The notes under the pieces are model-generated. The model made no database searches. It saw only the letters and a list, made by a program, of their open reading frames with translations, and was not told the DNA's origin. Shown piece after piece: positions 1 through 13,367 of a DNA stretch of 64,000 nucleotides. The number at the start of each line of letters is the position of its first letter. Positions within the stretch are counted from its first letter, which is position 1. The position numbers and the translations under genes were made by a program. The DNA is from Azolla caroliniana (taxonomy: Eukaryota; Polypodiophyta): assembly GCA_043228905.1 (NCBI GenBank), contig JBHGNT010000010.1:20832001-20896000 (forward strand), given 5' to 3'.

Positions 1-795
1 CTGGAACGTACGGCAAGTATTTAACAAAGGTAGAGTTATATTATATTGGGAGCTTTATCGTAAATCTGTAGCTCTTTCATGAGTTTGAAAATATATCACG
101 AGTTAGGTGTTCCCAATGATAATGGCTTCAATTAGTTCTTGTTGCATAAACACATAAACCAAGTGTCCCAATTTATCAATGTGTAATTGACAGAAGACCA
201 ATGAAAGTAGGCATCCTTGCTTAACAGTAGCGTTTGTGAAAAATGCTGAAATTCTCCTTTCAACGATGAAATGGGCATATCATTTTATAAAAGATATGAT
301 AAATTGCAAGATTAAACTTTTTACACATCTAATCATTGTTTCCTATTTTGTCGATTTGATCATTTCCGGGCTGATTCCTCAAAGATCTCTTGCATTGTGA
401 GTAATGAATTTCACAAGACTGCCATGTATATCCTCAATGATAGAGTAGATAAGTATATGTGATAGATAATGATCACATAGCAACATTCAAACCTTATTTT
501 TAGTCATATTGAACCCTGGAAGGTATAAAGATGTCCAATTTTAATATATTTCTCTTTTAAATGTCGCCCAAATTTATATGACACCACACTGTACATCCGG
601 AAGGCCTGCCTCTAAGAATAGTTAGCTTATTCCAAGTACTTCATTTAAATTCCTCAACTAACAGAAAATAACATCCCTGAATTAGAATTTGTCTTATGCT
701 CCAACCTCAATCTAATGTATCTTCTCATTTGTTGAGCATAATTTTGAGTTTTTTGTTGAGGATAATTCATTCCCAATGACTTATTATTATTGCAG
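1..795. other. Intronic or upstream DNA of the first gene, no exon found
   Basis: AT-rich sequence with no open frame resembling the amino-terminal part of the gene that starts being readable at 796. The first exons (transit peptide and start of the folate-binding domain) probably lie left of the window. I see no RNA gene or transposon here. Confidence 0.5.
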
Positions 796-3071
796 GTTGT
801 TGAGATGTCTCACGTTGGAAGATTAAGAGGTAAACTACTAAATTACTGCTCTTAAAAAATATGTAGAAATGGTAATATATCCTCGGAGATGTAAAGCAAT
901 ATATATTATTTACAAAATACTTTTACAAAGGACCAAGTAATCGAAAGTCAGTATATAATTGGTATATTCCATTATGGGGAGGGTTATTGTCCTAGTCATA
1001 ATCATAAAATAGATGTCTTTAAATCATGGTATGCTTATTTGTGTGTTCATACGTGTAATATATATGTGAGAAGTTCATATTTTGTGAACTTTAGTAACTG
1101 GAGATGATCGGAGTCGATTTCTGCATAATCAGAGTACAGCAGATTTCCAATCCCTTAGAGAAGGAGAGGTGAAATACCTAGTGTCTGTTGTTTTTATGGA
1201 CCATCTAATAAAACTATATATGCTTATGGATGTAGATGTACTGCATACAGGGCTGTGACACAGTCTTTGTGACTCCTACTGGAAGGACCATTGATCTAGT
1301 AACTGCATGGTACATGGTATGGTTATCATCTTTTGAACAGCTACTTATGATTTCTTGTGTTTATGTGGATGCGGTGCTGTTCATAGTGTTCACATTTTAA
1401 CATATCTCTGCAGAAAAGATCAATCATCCTGGTGATATCTCCGAACATGCGACATCACATACTACAACTTCTTAACAAGTATTAGGCAATTTTTGTTTTA
1501 ACAACTTTTAAACAAGAATGATTTAACTTTTTAATATCATAAAACCTTGTAAACAAGAATGGGGTGATCTTTACCTTTAACCTTCTGAAGAGAGCTTCAC
1601 TCGAGTAATCCACTTTAAATATGTGATTGCATTTGTCAAGTAAACGATGAATTTAATATCTCAACTGCAGGTACATTTTCTTTGCAGACAAGGTTGAAGT
1701 CGAGGATATCACAGATAAGACATTCTTCTTCACCGTAATAGGGCCAAAAAGTGATCTGGTATGAACATATAAATTCTGTTCTGTTGAGCGAAAATTATGA
1801 AAAGATGCTTATAAAACACAGGAATCACAACATGTTTGAAAAACCGAGACCTCTAATCAAGTGAAAATTAAGATTAAACACATAATATAAGGACACAAAA
1901 TATATTTAAAGTAGTTTTAATTGAGGATAATCTACTGGTTTTTTAACTGAGGATAATCTGTTTGTTTAAACTACCCACTAGTAATCTTGATTTGTATAGC
2001 ATCTAAATGACAGCCCTTTTTAATTATGTTTAATCATTAATTAAAGTCATTTCTAGTTTTCCTATTTAGTGATAACACACTTCATTCAGTTAAACATAGT
2101 CAGTATCCACTTTCTAAATAGAGGCATAATTACCGAATCAACTTCTGAGAAACTCTCAGACAAATGTACTAACTCTAAATGTTTTTGTTATATTACTAGT
2201 TGATGGAACAACTAAATATGAAGGACATAGTGGGAAAGCCTTATGGGACACATCTTCATTACGCAGTGAGTTTTTCTTATTACTAAAGGCAAGAGTGCAT
2301 GATGTTCCACAATGTGCTTATTACTTTGCTAAGAGAAAAGTAAATGTTTTCCTACATAGGTGGAAGGAACACCGGTAACAGTTGGTGTTGGAAACATGCT
2401 TTCAAAAACTGGTTATTCATTGATGCTGTCAACTGATACTGCGGGTCTTGTATGGGAGACATTATTAAAATTTGGTGCTGTACCCATGGGCGCAAACTGC
2501 TGGGAGCATTTGCGAATACAAAGAGGTCATTACAGAATGATCATGTTCTCATGTGAAAAATCTGATGTTCTGTATGTTAATTTTTGTGCCTACAATAAAG
2601 TAACAAGGGAATTGGATGGCATGAAGGGATTTTAGTGGAGAGCATTCTTGACTTGTTAGATCAGCCTCAAATAGATTCTAATTTTTAAGGCTGTGGCTTT
2701 ACCTTCAGGTGAAGCTTGAGTCAGATAATATGTTGCAGCTATAAAAGAATTCAGCATCGAATCCTCTCATAATAGATGCTGAGGAGTTCTATTTCAAGGA
2801 TGGAATCATAGAAGAGAGTGCAAAGGCTCTAACACTACACACCTGCATAAAGAACGAGGAAGAAGTCTCTCTTGAACAGAATGTTATAATTATATTTAAT
2901 GTGATTCCGGAGGCCAGAGAAGGATGATGATGGGGCATAACCATCCACGGGTAACTAACATTACCCATGGACCAATAATCATGACACAGCTCTCAACTAA
3001 AAGCTGAAATGAAAACTATTACCTGTAGTCTCCTTAAACCAACTCTTGTAGTCAGTCCCTACATAGACCAA

Positions 3072-3112
<41 letters not shown>

Positions 3113-4199
3113 ATAGAAGTGATGTTTGAAACCTTGGAAGGGGGAAGCTTTCCATATTAGAGTTTCCTGCTCCTGTTGACAAAGTCCTTGTCTATTATGT
3201 GTGTGCCTTCAAGCTCTCAATCATTAAACATCCTACACATCATTTCTTTCAATCTTCAGATAATCACGTCTTTTCTTTCTCTTTCTCTTTCTGCTAATAA
3301 CTTCTTTGAAGTGGGGATTTCTAGCTCCTTATGCATAATAACACCATATCAAAGGATTCCCAAAGCAACGACTTTGTCATTTGCAGACTGAACCCTCATC
3401 TTTTCTAACCGTATCTGCTTTTTTATTTGTTTTTCACATAGGACGTCCAGCAGCTGGTAAAGAATTGACAGAGGAATTCAATGTTTTAGAGGCTGGTCTT
3501 TGGGACACAATATCTTTGACAAAAGGTAAGCTGCTGATTGTGGAACAAAGTTTGAGTTTGTTAGCTTGCTGCTTATCCATTTCCCCATGAGAGAAAGGCA
3601 GTTTACCCACAAAGTCTTAATCAAGTGTGTTATTATATGATACGAACTTTTGGCCATTTCAGTTTATACCTTCCCGATTCAGTTAATGGGATTGAAAATA
3701 GTAAGAGAAAAAAGAAAAAGATGTAATTTCTGCATGCCAATTGGTGTTCGAAAAGTGCGCTTCACTTTCGAGAAAAGATACTAAGCACTTTGGAAAGGAA
3801 GATCAATCTGCTGAAAACCCATCAATTATTCATTTAGGAGGCCAGTCTATTTATATTTAGAACATGATAATTGGGAATTGTGAAATTTGTGTAGAAGTCT
3901 TTCAGCTTCAAGCTGTTGACATTATGCGTTGTTTTGCAGGCTGCTACATTGGACAGGAAACCGTTGCAAGACTCATAACCTATAAAGGTGTTAAACAACA
4001 TCTATGGGGATTGATCTTAGATGGGCACGTGGATCCAGGAACCCCCATCCTATTAGATGGTGAGAAGGTATGTATATGCCTTGAAAATAATCTTGTTGCA
4101 CTGTTCTTGTCATCTTCATGATACTTGAATTATTCTTTTTTCTGTGGTGGTGGTGGGTGATATATTTGTGCATCAAACTCTTTGTTCTGTACAATTATT

Positions 4200-4247
<48 letters not shown>

Positions 4248-4571
4248 AATAGGAGGTTGGCAAGAAGGCAGTTGGTATATACAGCTATTGGTATTGTGCC
4301 AATTATAAGATTACGTAAAGCAAGCAATTCTGTTGTCTTTTCATTCTTGATTCTATGTGATTGGATATGCAAATGATAACTCATGAGCCAGTGACTGTTT
4401 CATTAGGTTGGGAAACTGACAAGCTGCAGCGCAAATATAGAAAAGGGCAACTATATTGGCCTTGGATATGTAAGCAAAAGAGCTGGTGGAGAAGGGTTGC
4501 ATGTGCAAGTGGGGGAAAGGAGTGGAGTGGTGGTTAGTGTGCCCTTTGTTTACACGGAATTAACAGGTTGA
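796..4571 (+). CDS. YgfZ/GcvT-like folate-binding protein, probably plastid (5' partial)
   Basis: Ten exons join in phase: 796-829, 1095-1168, 1251-1316, 1414-1478, 1671-1758, 2200-2265, 2360-2525, 3442-3525, 3940-4067, 4407-4571, giving 311 visible residues and a TGA stop. The product matches the plant family of Arabidopsis At1g60990 (putative transferase, chloroplastic), a relative of YgfZ/IBA57 and glycine-cleavage T protein. Visible hallmarks are VVEMSHVGRLRVTGDDRSRF near the start, GCDTVFVTPTGRT, a central AGLWDTISLTKG and the family signature GCYIGQETVARL, whose cysteine is the YgfZ-type motif. YgfZ/IBA57 proteins act in folate-dependent maturation or repair of Fe-S enzymes; that this copy does so is inferred from the family. 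The start codon and transit peptide are not in the window. Confidence 0.9.
3074..3111. repeat. (GA)n microsatellite
   Basis: Nineteen or so GA units in the intron between the exons ending at 2525 and starting at 3442. Simple repeat only. Confidence 0.95.
4197..4250. repeat. (TA)n palindrome inside an intron
   Basis: A long run of TA units is bounded by ATTTCTGA on the left and TCAGAAAT on the right. The whole 54 bases are therefore a near-perfect inverted repeat able to form a hairpin or cruciform. It lies in the last intron of the YgfZ-like gene. Confidence 0.9.
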
Positions 4572-5926
4572 TTGCTGAAAGCAGCATCTCCATTGAATGT
4601 CATCATTCCATTTATATATTATTGCTTAATTATCTACCTTTCCTTCCATGGCTACACTGGATTTTTGTATACGATTTAAGCAACATTCAATTATGTATGA
4701 TTTTTTTGTAACAGATCCTAATAACAAATTGGTATGTTTGCTTTTTGGGACTAAATGAAATTGAACCATGCACATAGAAATTAGACCACTGATTTTAGAG
4801 AAGAAAGAAGATTTGTGTTTGCACTTGTTTTGGATTTTATATGGTACTTACTGCACTCTGCTGAGAGGAAGGATCTAACTCAAAATTGTTGTCAGTGAAA
4901 AAGAGAACTAAAATCAGTATCACCTACAACTGCATAGGATGTGCACACAAGGTTTGTACTACAATTGAGCTTAGAGTCTTAACAATCACACTAATGCCCC
5001 ACTTTGACAAACAATGTAAGCTATATATAAAAAGTGCAGACTACATGCATGAATGTGGAGATGGCAAAAACCAAGCCAGAGGAAATTAAGCAGCTGCACC
5101 AGATATATTAGCAATACAACTGTTCGTATTGAACTCAACACAACATAACACTTTCAAATTTGGTACTAGCCTTGCTGACCCCCTGACCTTTCACTAAATT
5201 GCACAAGTATTTCCAGCAATGTGCTCATACAGTGGAGCTAATTTCATTTCCTGAATATTTACGTACATATCAGGATCAGTCTGCAGAAGTATTTGAGCTA
5301 CTCTGCTTTATACACGAGATCTAGTTTCATTCTTGCATACTTGTGCATCAGGATACATGTTCATGTACATTGCAATCAAATAAGCAGATGTAATTTCGTT
5401 CATGTACACTTACACATCAGGATACATATTAATGTACATGGCAATCAAATAAGCAGATTTCGTCTTCAAAGAAGGCTGATGTTTGAAGAGATTGGGGAAG
5501 ATTTGTTCACTTTACTGTAAAAGCCCAAGGATCACCAGGATACAAAATTATATATTTCCAGTTGATCAATGGTATCTGCTGTTTCGGTAACTTCCATAGC
5601 TTAGTAAAAATTTGAACCAGAAACGAAATGTCAGCTTTTCTGTGTGGATGAAGGTTATCTATTGTCGATCAGTAACTTCCAGAATATACTGACAGTTGTG
5701 CTGTTTTCCACAACAAGATCCTGTAGTTAAAAAACAGCAGCCAAATTGATCACAGGCTTCTGAATATAAAACATCAGGAAGCCTCCTTTTACAAGTATCT
5801 GAAAGTAATGGTTATGTACCTTTCATGTTAGTTCGCGAACACAAGTTGAGCATCATGTATTACTATAAGATGCACTATACATGTGCACATCATAGACTAT
5901 CAGAAGATGCATCACGCATGTGCACA
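4572..5926. other. Intergenic DNA between two convergent genes
   Basis: Holds the 3' flanks of the YgfZ-like gene (+) and the DCAF4-like gene (-). No coding frame with family resemblance was found. Apart from the tandem repeat at 5332-5465, and CATGTGCACATCAT-like repeated words near 5870-5955, nothing stands out. Confidence 0.6.
5332..5465. repeat. Imperfect tandem duplication, period about 69 bp
   Basis: The phrase CATCAGGATACAT followed by AATCAAATAAGCAGAT occurs at 5346 and again at 5415 with a few substitutions. Two copies only. Confidence 0.8.
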
Positions 5927-8900
5927 TCATGCATTACCCGATGATGCACCATGCATGTACATGGGACCTGCAGGTGATCCAAGCCACATTTGCCAAGGAT
6001 TACTTGAAGGTTCTTCCAAATAGCTTTTACCCCTGATGCCTGATTCGAAAGGAAATATATATCAGCAAACATTAGGGGAACAACAAAATTACACTCATCC
6101 TTAATGCTTAGATGTGTATAAAACCTACCCAATTCACTTGGTGAACTGAATCCATTAATGATTCCTGGTAAACCAGATATTGTTTGTAGCAGACGTCCTG
6201 ATTGTAAGCTCCAGATTAGGAGAGTACAGTTTTCACCACCTGAACTCAAACCAAGTGTAGAAAATAAGATCCATTTGATATCGATTGTTTTGATGGTTAA
6301 CAAAAGTGTCATACAAACAGCAACATCTAACCTGACATAAGAAGTGACTCGGAAGCATCAACTCCCAGTGACAGCATAGAATGTGTATTATAATTACCCT
6401 CATATGTCAATACAGATCCTTTCTCACATAGGCGACGGTCCCAAAGATTGATCTGAATGTTATTACAGGAATGTAAGGTAGACAATACAGATGTACAATA
6501 ACCATCTTGTAATATAAACATCACTAAAACTAAAAAGTTTTAGTTGCTGAGAGTGCATTTCAGCTTACAAAAAATATTTGAGTTCGTGCAATAAAGAGAG
6601 TTTCAACTTACGTCCCCATTCATAGAACTTGACAAGAGGTAGTTCTCATCTGATTTAAGCAGCACCAAGCTAATTCAGAAACCAATTAATAGAATTAAAT
6701 TAGGACACTGCACAAAGACAAATAGCATTCACGTATAACGAGCAATCAGCACACGAACTTTCATTAGTACTGCAATAAATGCAGCACATGTGGATGTACA
6801 AATATTGTTCTTGCATAGAGGCTAGAGATCAATGATATTTAATACAGAAAGAAAACCAGGCATATTAATGCTCACAATATGATAATATATGCCAAAAACC
6901 ACTATATACAAACGAAGCACCCAAAAAATCAGCAAAAAATATGTAAATGAGCCCAGACAACATTATATGTAATCAGTTGTGATACTGACAAAATTACCTG
7001 CAGATAGCAGAATTCATTCTCATTGATTCCTGGAAATTGTGAGCTATTGCAGCTTCTTTACTGCTCTGACCTGTGCCATTAACAACCACCCCTTTCCTGA
7101 AAGCTTTTTTCTCCCCCTTTCCAGAGGACAATGACTTTTCTAGTCTCACATCCATGGAAGGCATCATTTTTGGTCTAGTTATAGGCGATCGAATATCAAC
7201 CATGGAGATATAACCATTCCGAAAACCACAAAAAATAAGATTACCCTGCAGAAAGAAATGACTGAGAAATCCTTCAAGAATAAGTGCATTAGACACAAAT
7301 TTTCTTACATTAGAGTCGCATTCTTGTGATAGGACATCACTTTTGCTATGAATTAGCCAAGTCTTTGCTGACGTCTCCAAATGAACTAGAACAGCCCCAC
7401 TTGAAGTACCTGACACAATAAGCATTTATGACCAATTTCATAGCTTATATTCTAGAATCAATACATGTCTTAAATTCATATTCCTTAGCCCTGCCAACGT
7501 TAAGGGACAATATCCCCATCCCCACAAGTATCCCAAACAGATACAACTACTTCGCACTCGATCTCACAAGTTAGGTATTGAAGTTGCATCATGGTATCAA
7601 AATGTAACGAATTTGAAGACATGTAAAGTATGCAACGAAGGCATGGTAGAGGATGAATGTCACTTGCTCTTCACATGCTCGACATATAGTGCAATTCATT
7701 CAAGATATGCTGACATACTAAGTGGGAGTGATAACTTAAGTGCCATTCTTAAGACACTGCCTAGAAGGTTGAGCTCATATGTTTATGCTTTATTCACGCA
7801 AATGTATGAATACCCCTTCTTAGGAAGGAGACTCATATCAAGAACACATGTATACTCTGGTCCCATAGGTCAAAACTGGCCTCTTTATGGACGATAAAAA
7901 TTCTAATTCTAACCTTCAAACAAGAGAAGCTTTTAATTAGAAATTGTCACAATATCTCTTTCCCATGTCTCCTATTCATTGCATCACTATGTCCCACCAA
8001 ACAGTAAAACGTACGAACTTAGAGACAAATACAGCATCATCTTTCTGATTGCAAGCAATATATTGGAAATTCAGCCGTTGGTCAACCTAAAATTATATAT
8101 AGCTTCACCATTTAAAATTTCCCTAATCATCCTAAATTTTAAATACAGTCAACCAGGTGAGGAGCTCAAAGCAGATAAGTGTTCCCAATCCTTTTTCCGA
8201 AATCCTTATCGAGTATTAAAGCAATATGGAAAGGTACATCAACATATTGAGAAAACAATCACCTAGAGTTGCTCTTGTAGGTGAACAGTACGCAGCAGAC
8301 CAAACACTGCAATCTATGACTGCACACCTCTGGACATCAAGAGGAAGAAATTGACCATTACTCCAGCTCATTTCATAAAATTGGACTTGTTTCAAAAGGT
8401 ATATCCCTCCTCCTTCCCATGCTGAACCTAATGTAGTGCATCTGAAAATTTGTTAAGTAAAATAAAATTTATTGAACTATCGGTTTCTCTTTAGATGCCC
8501 ACTTCTTACAGTTTACAGACCTGGATTGTAATTAATAATAATCATACACAAAATGGTAACTTCGCCCCATAAAATTTTACTCATCACAATAACAGCTATT
8601 AGAACTAATAATAACAATGAGGATACATTATGCTTCCATTATTCATGTTTGCAGTACTTTTCAATCTTCTCATAGATGTGACCTTTGATCTTGCAATTGT
8701 AGCCCATTTACTTGGTAATAGATGAGGCAACATCGATTTTTTCAGTGAGCCTGATTGACATGACAGAGGAAATATTGGTTGTGGTCTCAAAGAAGTGGTT
8801 CCACCCATATTAGGCATGATTTCACAAATTCTGCAAAAATTCGGAAACAGAAAATGGAATCTCTGTTCTGTTTAATCCTACAATATCAACTTTCCTCAAA

Positions 8901-11782
8901 CAACATTGTGGAATTAGTAACTATGAAGAAATACATCAAGAACATACGCAAGAAATCCATTGTTACCGCTCCAAGCAAGTACATTTGCTCCTTTCAATCC
9001 CTCGCATGTTTGGATATTTGCATAAAACTCTTCCACAGCACCTTCTGCACTGCCAGCGCACTCTCCATATGACCATATCTACAAAACATCGTATAGTACG
9101 CAATTGTCCACATAAATAAAATCAAGATTGTAAGTGTTGGTTGTGTGTTAGAGATATAGATGAAATCATGGATTATAACATAATGCTTCACGACCTAGAT
9201 TATACATCAATAGGAAAGTTCAAATAATAATGATATTTTTATGTCATAGAGAATGAAACTCTAGTGATGAAGAAAAAACAATTTAAAAAATATAATGGCT
9301 CTATTACAAAATGCTTGAGCCTGCTATGATTCTTGAATTCTCTACAGTTACATCATATAAAATCACTTAACTGATTTATCTATGATGCTGTTTGGTTATA
9401 TCTTCATGAGAAAGAGAAGCATGAAAATATGCAAGATGCTCTTTGAATGCCCAATGAACGATCAGAAGACAGAGAAGATCATTTGATACTAGTAAAGGAT
9501 CTCTGACTGTCCATGGCTCATTATAAGGTCTAAATGCTATGTGAATTTTCAGATCTTCAAGATTTAGTGCATGATCCAGTTTAAATCCATCCAACAATCT
9601 TGTTACTAGAAATCTGTTTCCTTCTCGTAACTGTTCACTTCATTAAAACAACAACACAAAGCAAGACCTTCAAAATAAGATTCTTAAGTGAATCGACCAA
9701 AACTAAAAAGATATTCCTCTAATTGACCTTCTTTGGACAATACATGCAAACAGAACATGCATTCAAACAAACTAATAATTGCAGTGAGTCAGACTTAGAG
9801 ATTAACTGGAACATACCCAAGGTTTAACAACTTGAGTTTCAAGGTACTCCCTTTTAAAAGAATTTGATACACAAGAAGTGCCAAATCTTGGACTTGCACC
9901 AATCTCTCGCCTATGAAGGATCTGCAGCACCTTAAGATGAACATTTGGACTAGCCTTCAATTCTCCTTTAGACTCGAATGGAATATCTTGCATGTTCTGT
10001 GACAATCAATGCCAAATCTAAATTTTTGTGATATTGCAAACAGTATATACCCTAGATGTAATTCATCGAACAAGAAAGATGAATACATCACGGTAATCTC
10101 ATTACACCATTAACATTCTGTAAATTGGAACACCAGAAACAAATTTTATTACTTTTAATTTTGATATAAAACCAGGTGCATTTTAAAAACCTTCTCATTT
10201 AAGTACGGATGTTAAAGAATTTCTCTGGATGGAAATGAAACAAGCTTGCAAATTAGACAATGGTTAACCTTCTCATTAAATTTCATCCAGTCTTCTCCCA
10301 AAAATTGAAGTTCAAAAAGCATAATTACACATAAGATATCAGTATATAGATCCCCAAAAGGGGAAAATTAATAGAACTGAGATAATTTCTTCCCAATTAA
10401 AACGTTTATTGCAATGATGGCCAAGTGATTTCGTGACTTCTACGTTGCTCTATACGTTCTCTAGCTATTACAGTCAAATGTCATGCTTGCCATAACGCAA
10501 CTAGTTAGGATTATTGCTTGGGATGCCCATTCTATTTTAGCTTTAAAAGGAATGTGCACAAATGGTTTACCTTTCTTTGTTCTTGGCCCATTCTAGATGA
10601 CAAAGGGAAATACCTGTTCTTCTCAGCATCATAATAAAATCCTGGGATATCTACACACACACACACACACACATATTGAAATTAAACCAAATTTGAAGAA
10701 TCATTTTTCCATCACAGTTGAAAGAATTCAACAAGATCAACATAAACATGAGGAAACAAAATTTGAAACGGGAAATATGTCATGAGTCCTACACTTCATG
10801 AATCTTGTGTGGAATGATCAAAACAATATTAGCAACTTGATGTTTATTTGATTCCTATAGTAAACCTAGCTCATTATATGTTTTAGAATGTAAATATATA
10901 AAGTCATAAAATTCAAAGAAGTCAAGCAAATGGATGAAGCCAAACATTTAATGGACATGGCACATATATTATATCCCAAAAAATAAAAGAGCAAGTTGAA
11001 TGTTACAAAAGTTTAACTCTACAAGGAGAGCAAGTTAGGATTGTTCAAACCGGGCATGACAATGTCATTCCAAATGTAATTGCAAGGATCATTTAGCAAC
11101 TTGGACAAAAAAGAATGACATAAAAATGTATGAACGTTTTCAATAGGAATATATATGATGCTACCATGATAAATGATCATTCAGTGCTCCCTTCTACTTA
11201 ATTCTGTATAATTTATGCTCTTGTGAGGATCAGTGTGTCAAATCTTGGCAATTCTATTGTATCTCTACCACCTTTTCTTCATTTTTCAAACCATGCTAAT
11301 AATCTATAGAGAACAACGATCACTTGGTGTCATGACCTTATATGAATATTAGGAACAATTCTTCAATTGGAGAGAGCAGCTTATATGTCAACTTGATTTT
11401 TTCAATCAGAAAGAGCGTATTTTATGTCAAAATGACAATAAATTTTCTACTAGAGCTTCAAATAAACATATCTTCGTAGAATCAGATTCTCAGTGAGTGC
11501 TCGGATTGATTTTCTAATGTCAAAAAAAAATTCCATTCAGTGTGAAAACATCATGTAGAAGCGGGCAATATAGTAGCTCGGGAGTATTTCTTAGCTAGAA
11601 TTTATCCCAAGAAGATTCATGACCCTCGTTTCTTTTCGGATTGATAAATAGAATAATTCTCAGTTTCTCTATAGTCTCGGCAGTATAAACAATGTGTACG
11701 TATTTTCTATTGATAAACGCACTGCAAAAATATGTATCAGAAGAAAACATGTAAACAACAACACGCGAAGGGTACCTCTCAT
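5927..11782 (-). CDS. DCAF4: DCAF4-type WD40 protein (DDB1-CUL4 associated factor)
   Basis: Thirteen exons in transcript order: 11782-11776, 10650-10571, 9996-9817, 9630-9490, 9078-8948, 8830-8627, 8441-8263, 7409-7309, 7245-6998, 6669-6612, 6452-6332, 6239-6129, 6039-5927. All borders are GT/AG and phases agree, giving 557 residues. The protein opens MRDIPGFYYDAEKNRYFPL, the PGFYYD entry motif of vertebrate DCAF4. It ends with WD repeats including NLIFCGFRNGYISMVDIRS and INLWDRR; residues 447-450 (WDRR) fit the WDxR box used by CUL4 receptors to bind DDB1. It probably presents substrates to a CUL4-DDB1 ubiquitin ligase; substrate unknown. The first coding exon is only seven bases (ATGAGAG), so the start is the least certain part, and exon 4 (9490-9630) has weaker family resemblance. 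Introns carry a LINE fragment and a CA microsatellite (10,652-10,672). Confidence 0.88.
7547..7897 (+). pseudogene. LINE zinc-binding reverse-transcriptase tail fragment in an intron
   Basis: An open frame starting LLRTRSHKLGIEVASW and continuing KTCKVCNEGMVEDECHLLF resembles the C-terminal zinc-binding segment of non-LTR reverse transcriptases. It has CxxC, then H and C at the usual places (CKVC...ECHLLFTC). It lies antisense in intron 7 of the DCAF4-like gene with no RT core or endonuclease beside it, so it is a truncated relic of about 350 bases. Confidence 0.65.
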
Positions 11783-11842
11783 GGCTTTTGGAGATGGGGT
11801 TCCTCTCTCAGTGCGTTAGGAGATGTGCAGAACAACAGAAGA

Positions 11843-11876
11843 AAACCCTAATTACAGAAAACAGAGGAAACCCTAA
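11843..11876 (-). promoter_or_regulatory. Two telo-box motifs upstream of the DCAF4-like start
   Basis: AAACCCTAA occurs at 11843-11851 and 11868-11876, that is 61-95 bases upstream of the proposed ATG, reading TTAGGGTTT in the gene's direction. Telo-boxes are frequent in promoters and leaders of plant housekeeping and translation genes. Function here is inferred. Confidence 0.5.
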
Positions 11877-12101
11877 TGACCCATTTCGCTGGTATTTTAG
11901 CTATAGTAGCATGCCCCTATGTTTATCTTATTTCCACAAAATGCCCCTCATAAACCAAGGCAGGCATAGTGCTAAAATAGACCAAAACCTAGTGGCATCT
12001 CCATAAAAATAACGAAAAATCCGTAAGGGTTTTTCAAGGTTTTCCCTTCTCGGTTTTTCTTTTTAATTGCTCGCATCTTTATGCTTTATTGGCAATTAGA
12101 T

Positions 12102-12849
12102 TACTCGGCAATTAATTTGGACCCTCGTTCAAATATTATTGTACCGTGTGAAGCCTCGAAATACAAGAGTGATGCAGTTGTCTATAGCTCTGTATAGCCA
12201 AGCCGTTCTGAAGAATTCTTCAACCGCTCAAGAACAAGGTTGTACTTGACCCGTAGATAGTATTTTGCTCGTGTCTTTCTCTAGGTTGGTGAACAAGGAG
12301 CTTGTATCTATTGATCCAAGCATTCACCGCATTTTAAAAATGTTGTCATATTAAAGGCATCAATCAAGCGACCCTAGTTATCAAGTAAGATGAGAGCAAT
12401 TAGATAGTGATCAAGCAATAAAACAATTGAGTAAATAAGAAGCCAAACCACGAGTAATGTGTTTATTTAGTTATTGCAATATAAATCAAGCAATCATATA
12501 TAATCTCAAGTGTTTAAATATAACCTTTAATTAGGCACTAGTTGAACTAATTTCAATGCTTATTTATGTCTAAGTAAGGTTGTGTTAAAATTCAGGGGTG
12601 TTTCTTGAGGGTATCCTAATAACATGCAAATCCCTAATGATAATTTTCTAAAATTTTGAAGGTAGGATGAGTATGTGTTAACCAATATTAGATGGTCATG
12701 TTTCTACTACATGTTATATAAGCATGATTCATGAGGAATTATTGGGATCATGAAAGGGGTATGATTGTTGAAGAATATGTTGACTATAGATACATTTCAT
12801 GTGCTTCTATTATAGATGTCATAAGCATGCATAACTTTGTTTGGAATGC
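12102..12849 (+). repeat. 748-bp dispersed repeat, copy A
   Basis: Nearly the same sequence is present in reverse orientation at 40863-41610. Both copies are 748 bases between matching end points, and identity looks above 90 percent by eye. There is no coding frame shared by both copies beyond short stretches, no tRNA-like box and no clear terminal inverted repeat. Class unknown; possibly a piece of a larger transposon. Confidence 0.85.
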
Positions 12850-13367
12850 TAATTTACAATTCATCTTTGTGAATGACAATGATATGTTATTGCTTATGTT
12901 CCACGAATGCCATGCTTGACATATAAGTGTCTAGGCATTGTGGTCCAAGGTTGGGATGGCTCCATGTATTCAAGCAAATGGGGTCACTCTCGTAGTGGCA
13001 TTTAGAACTTTACAATCTCGATAAGAAGTTTTGTTAGTGTATGCGAAGTGTGTACTTTCACTTTTTGACGATGATATGATGTGCAATAGCGTGAATTTGG
13101 CAACATTAGTAAATTGAGATGCTAAACGACTTGTTTTATTGATAGATCTCATAAAAGCGAGCACAAGAAGATCACCATATAAATTCATTTCATACGGAGT
13201 AAGTAGAGGAAGAAAATGCCAGTTTACCACAAGGTTTTTTATTTTGTGCATCCAAATCTCAACATGAGAGTTATAGTATTACCGTTAGTTGCTAAAAGGT
13301 GATACTATTTCCTCAAGAAAATAATAATTTAGGATGTGCTCACTTTTCAGGGCTTTCATCCAACTTC

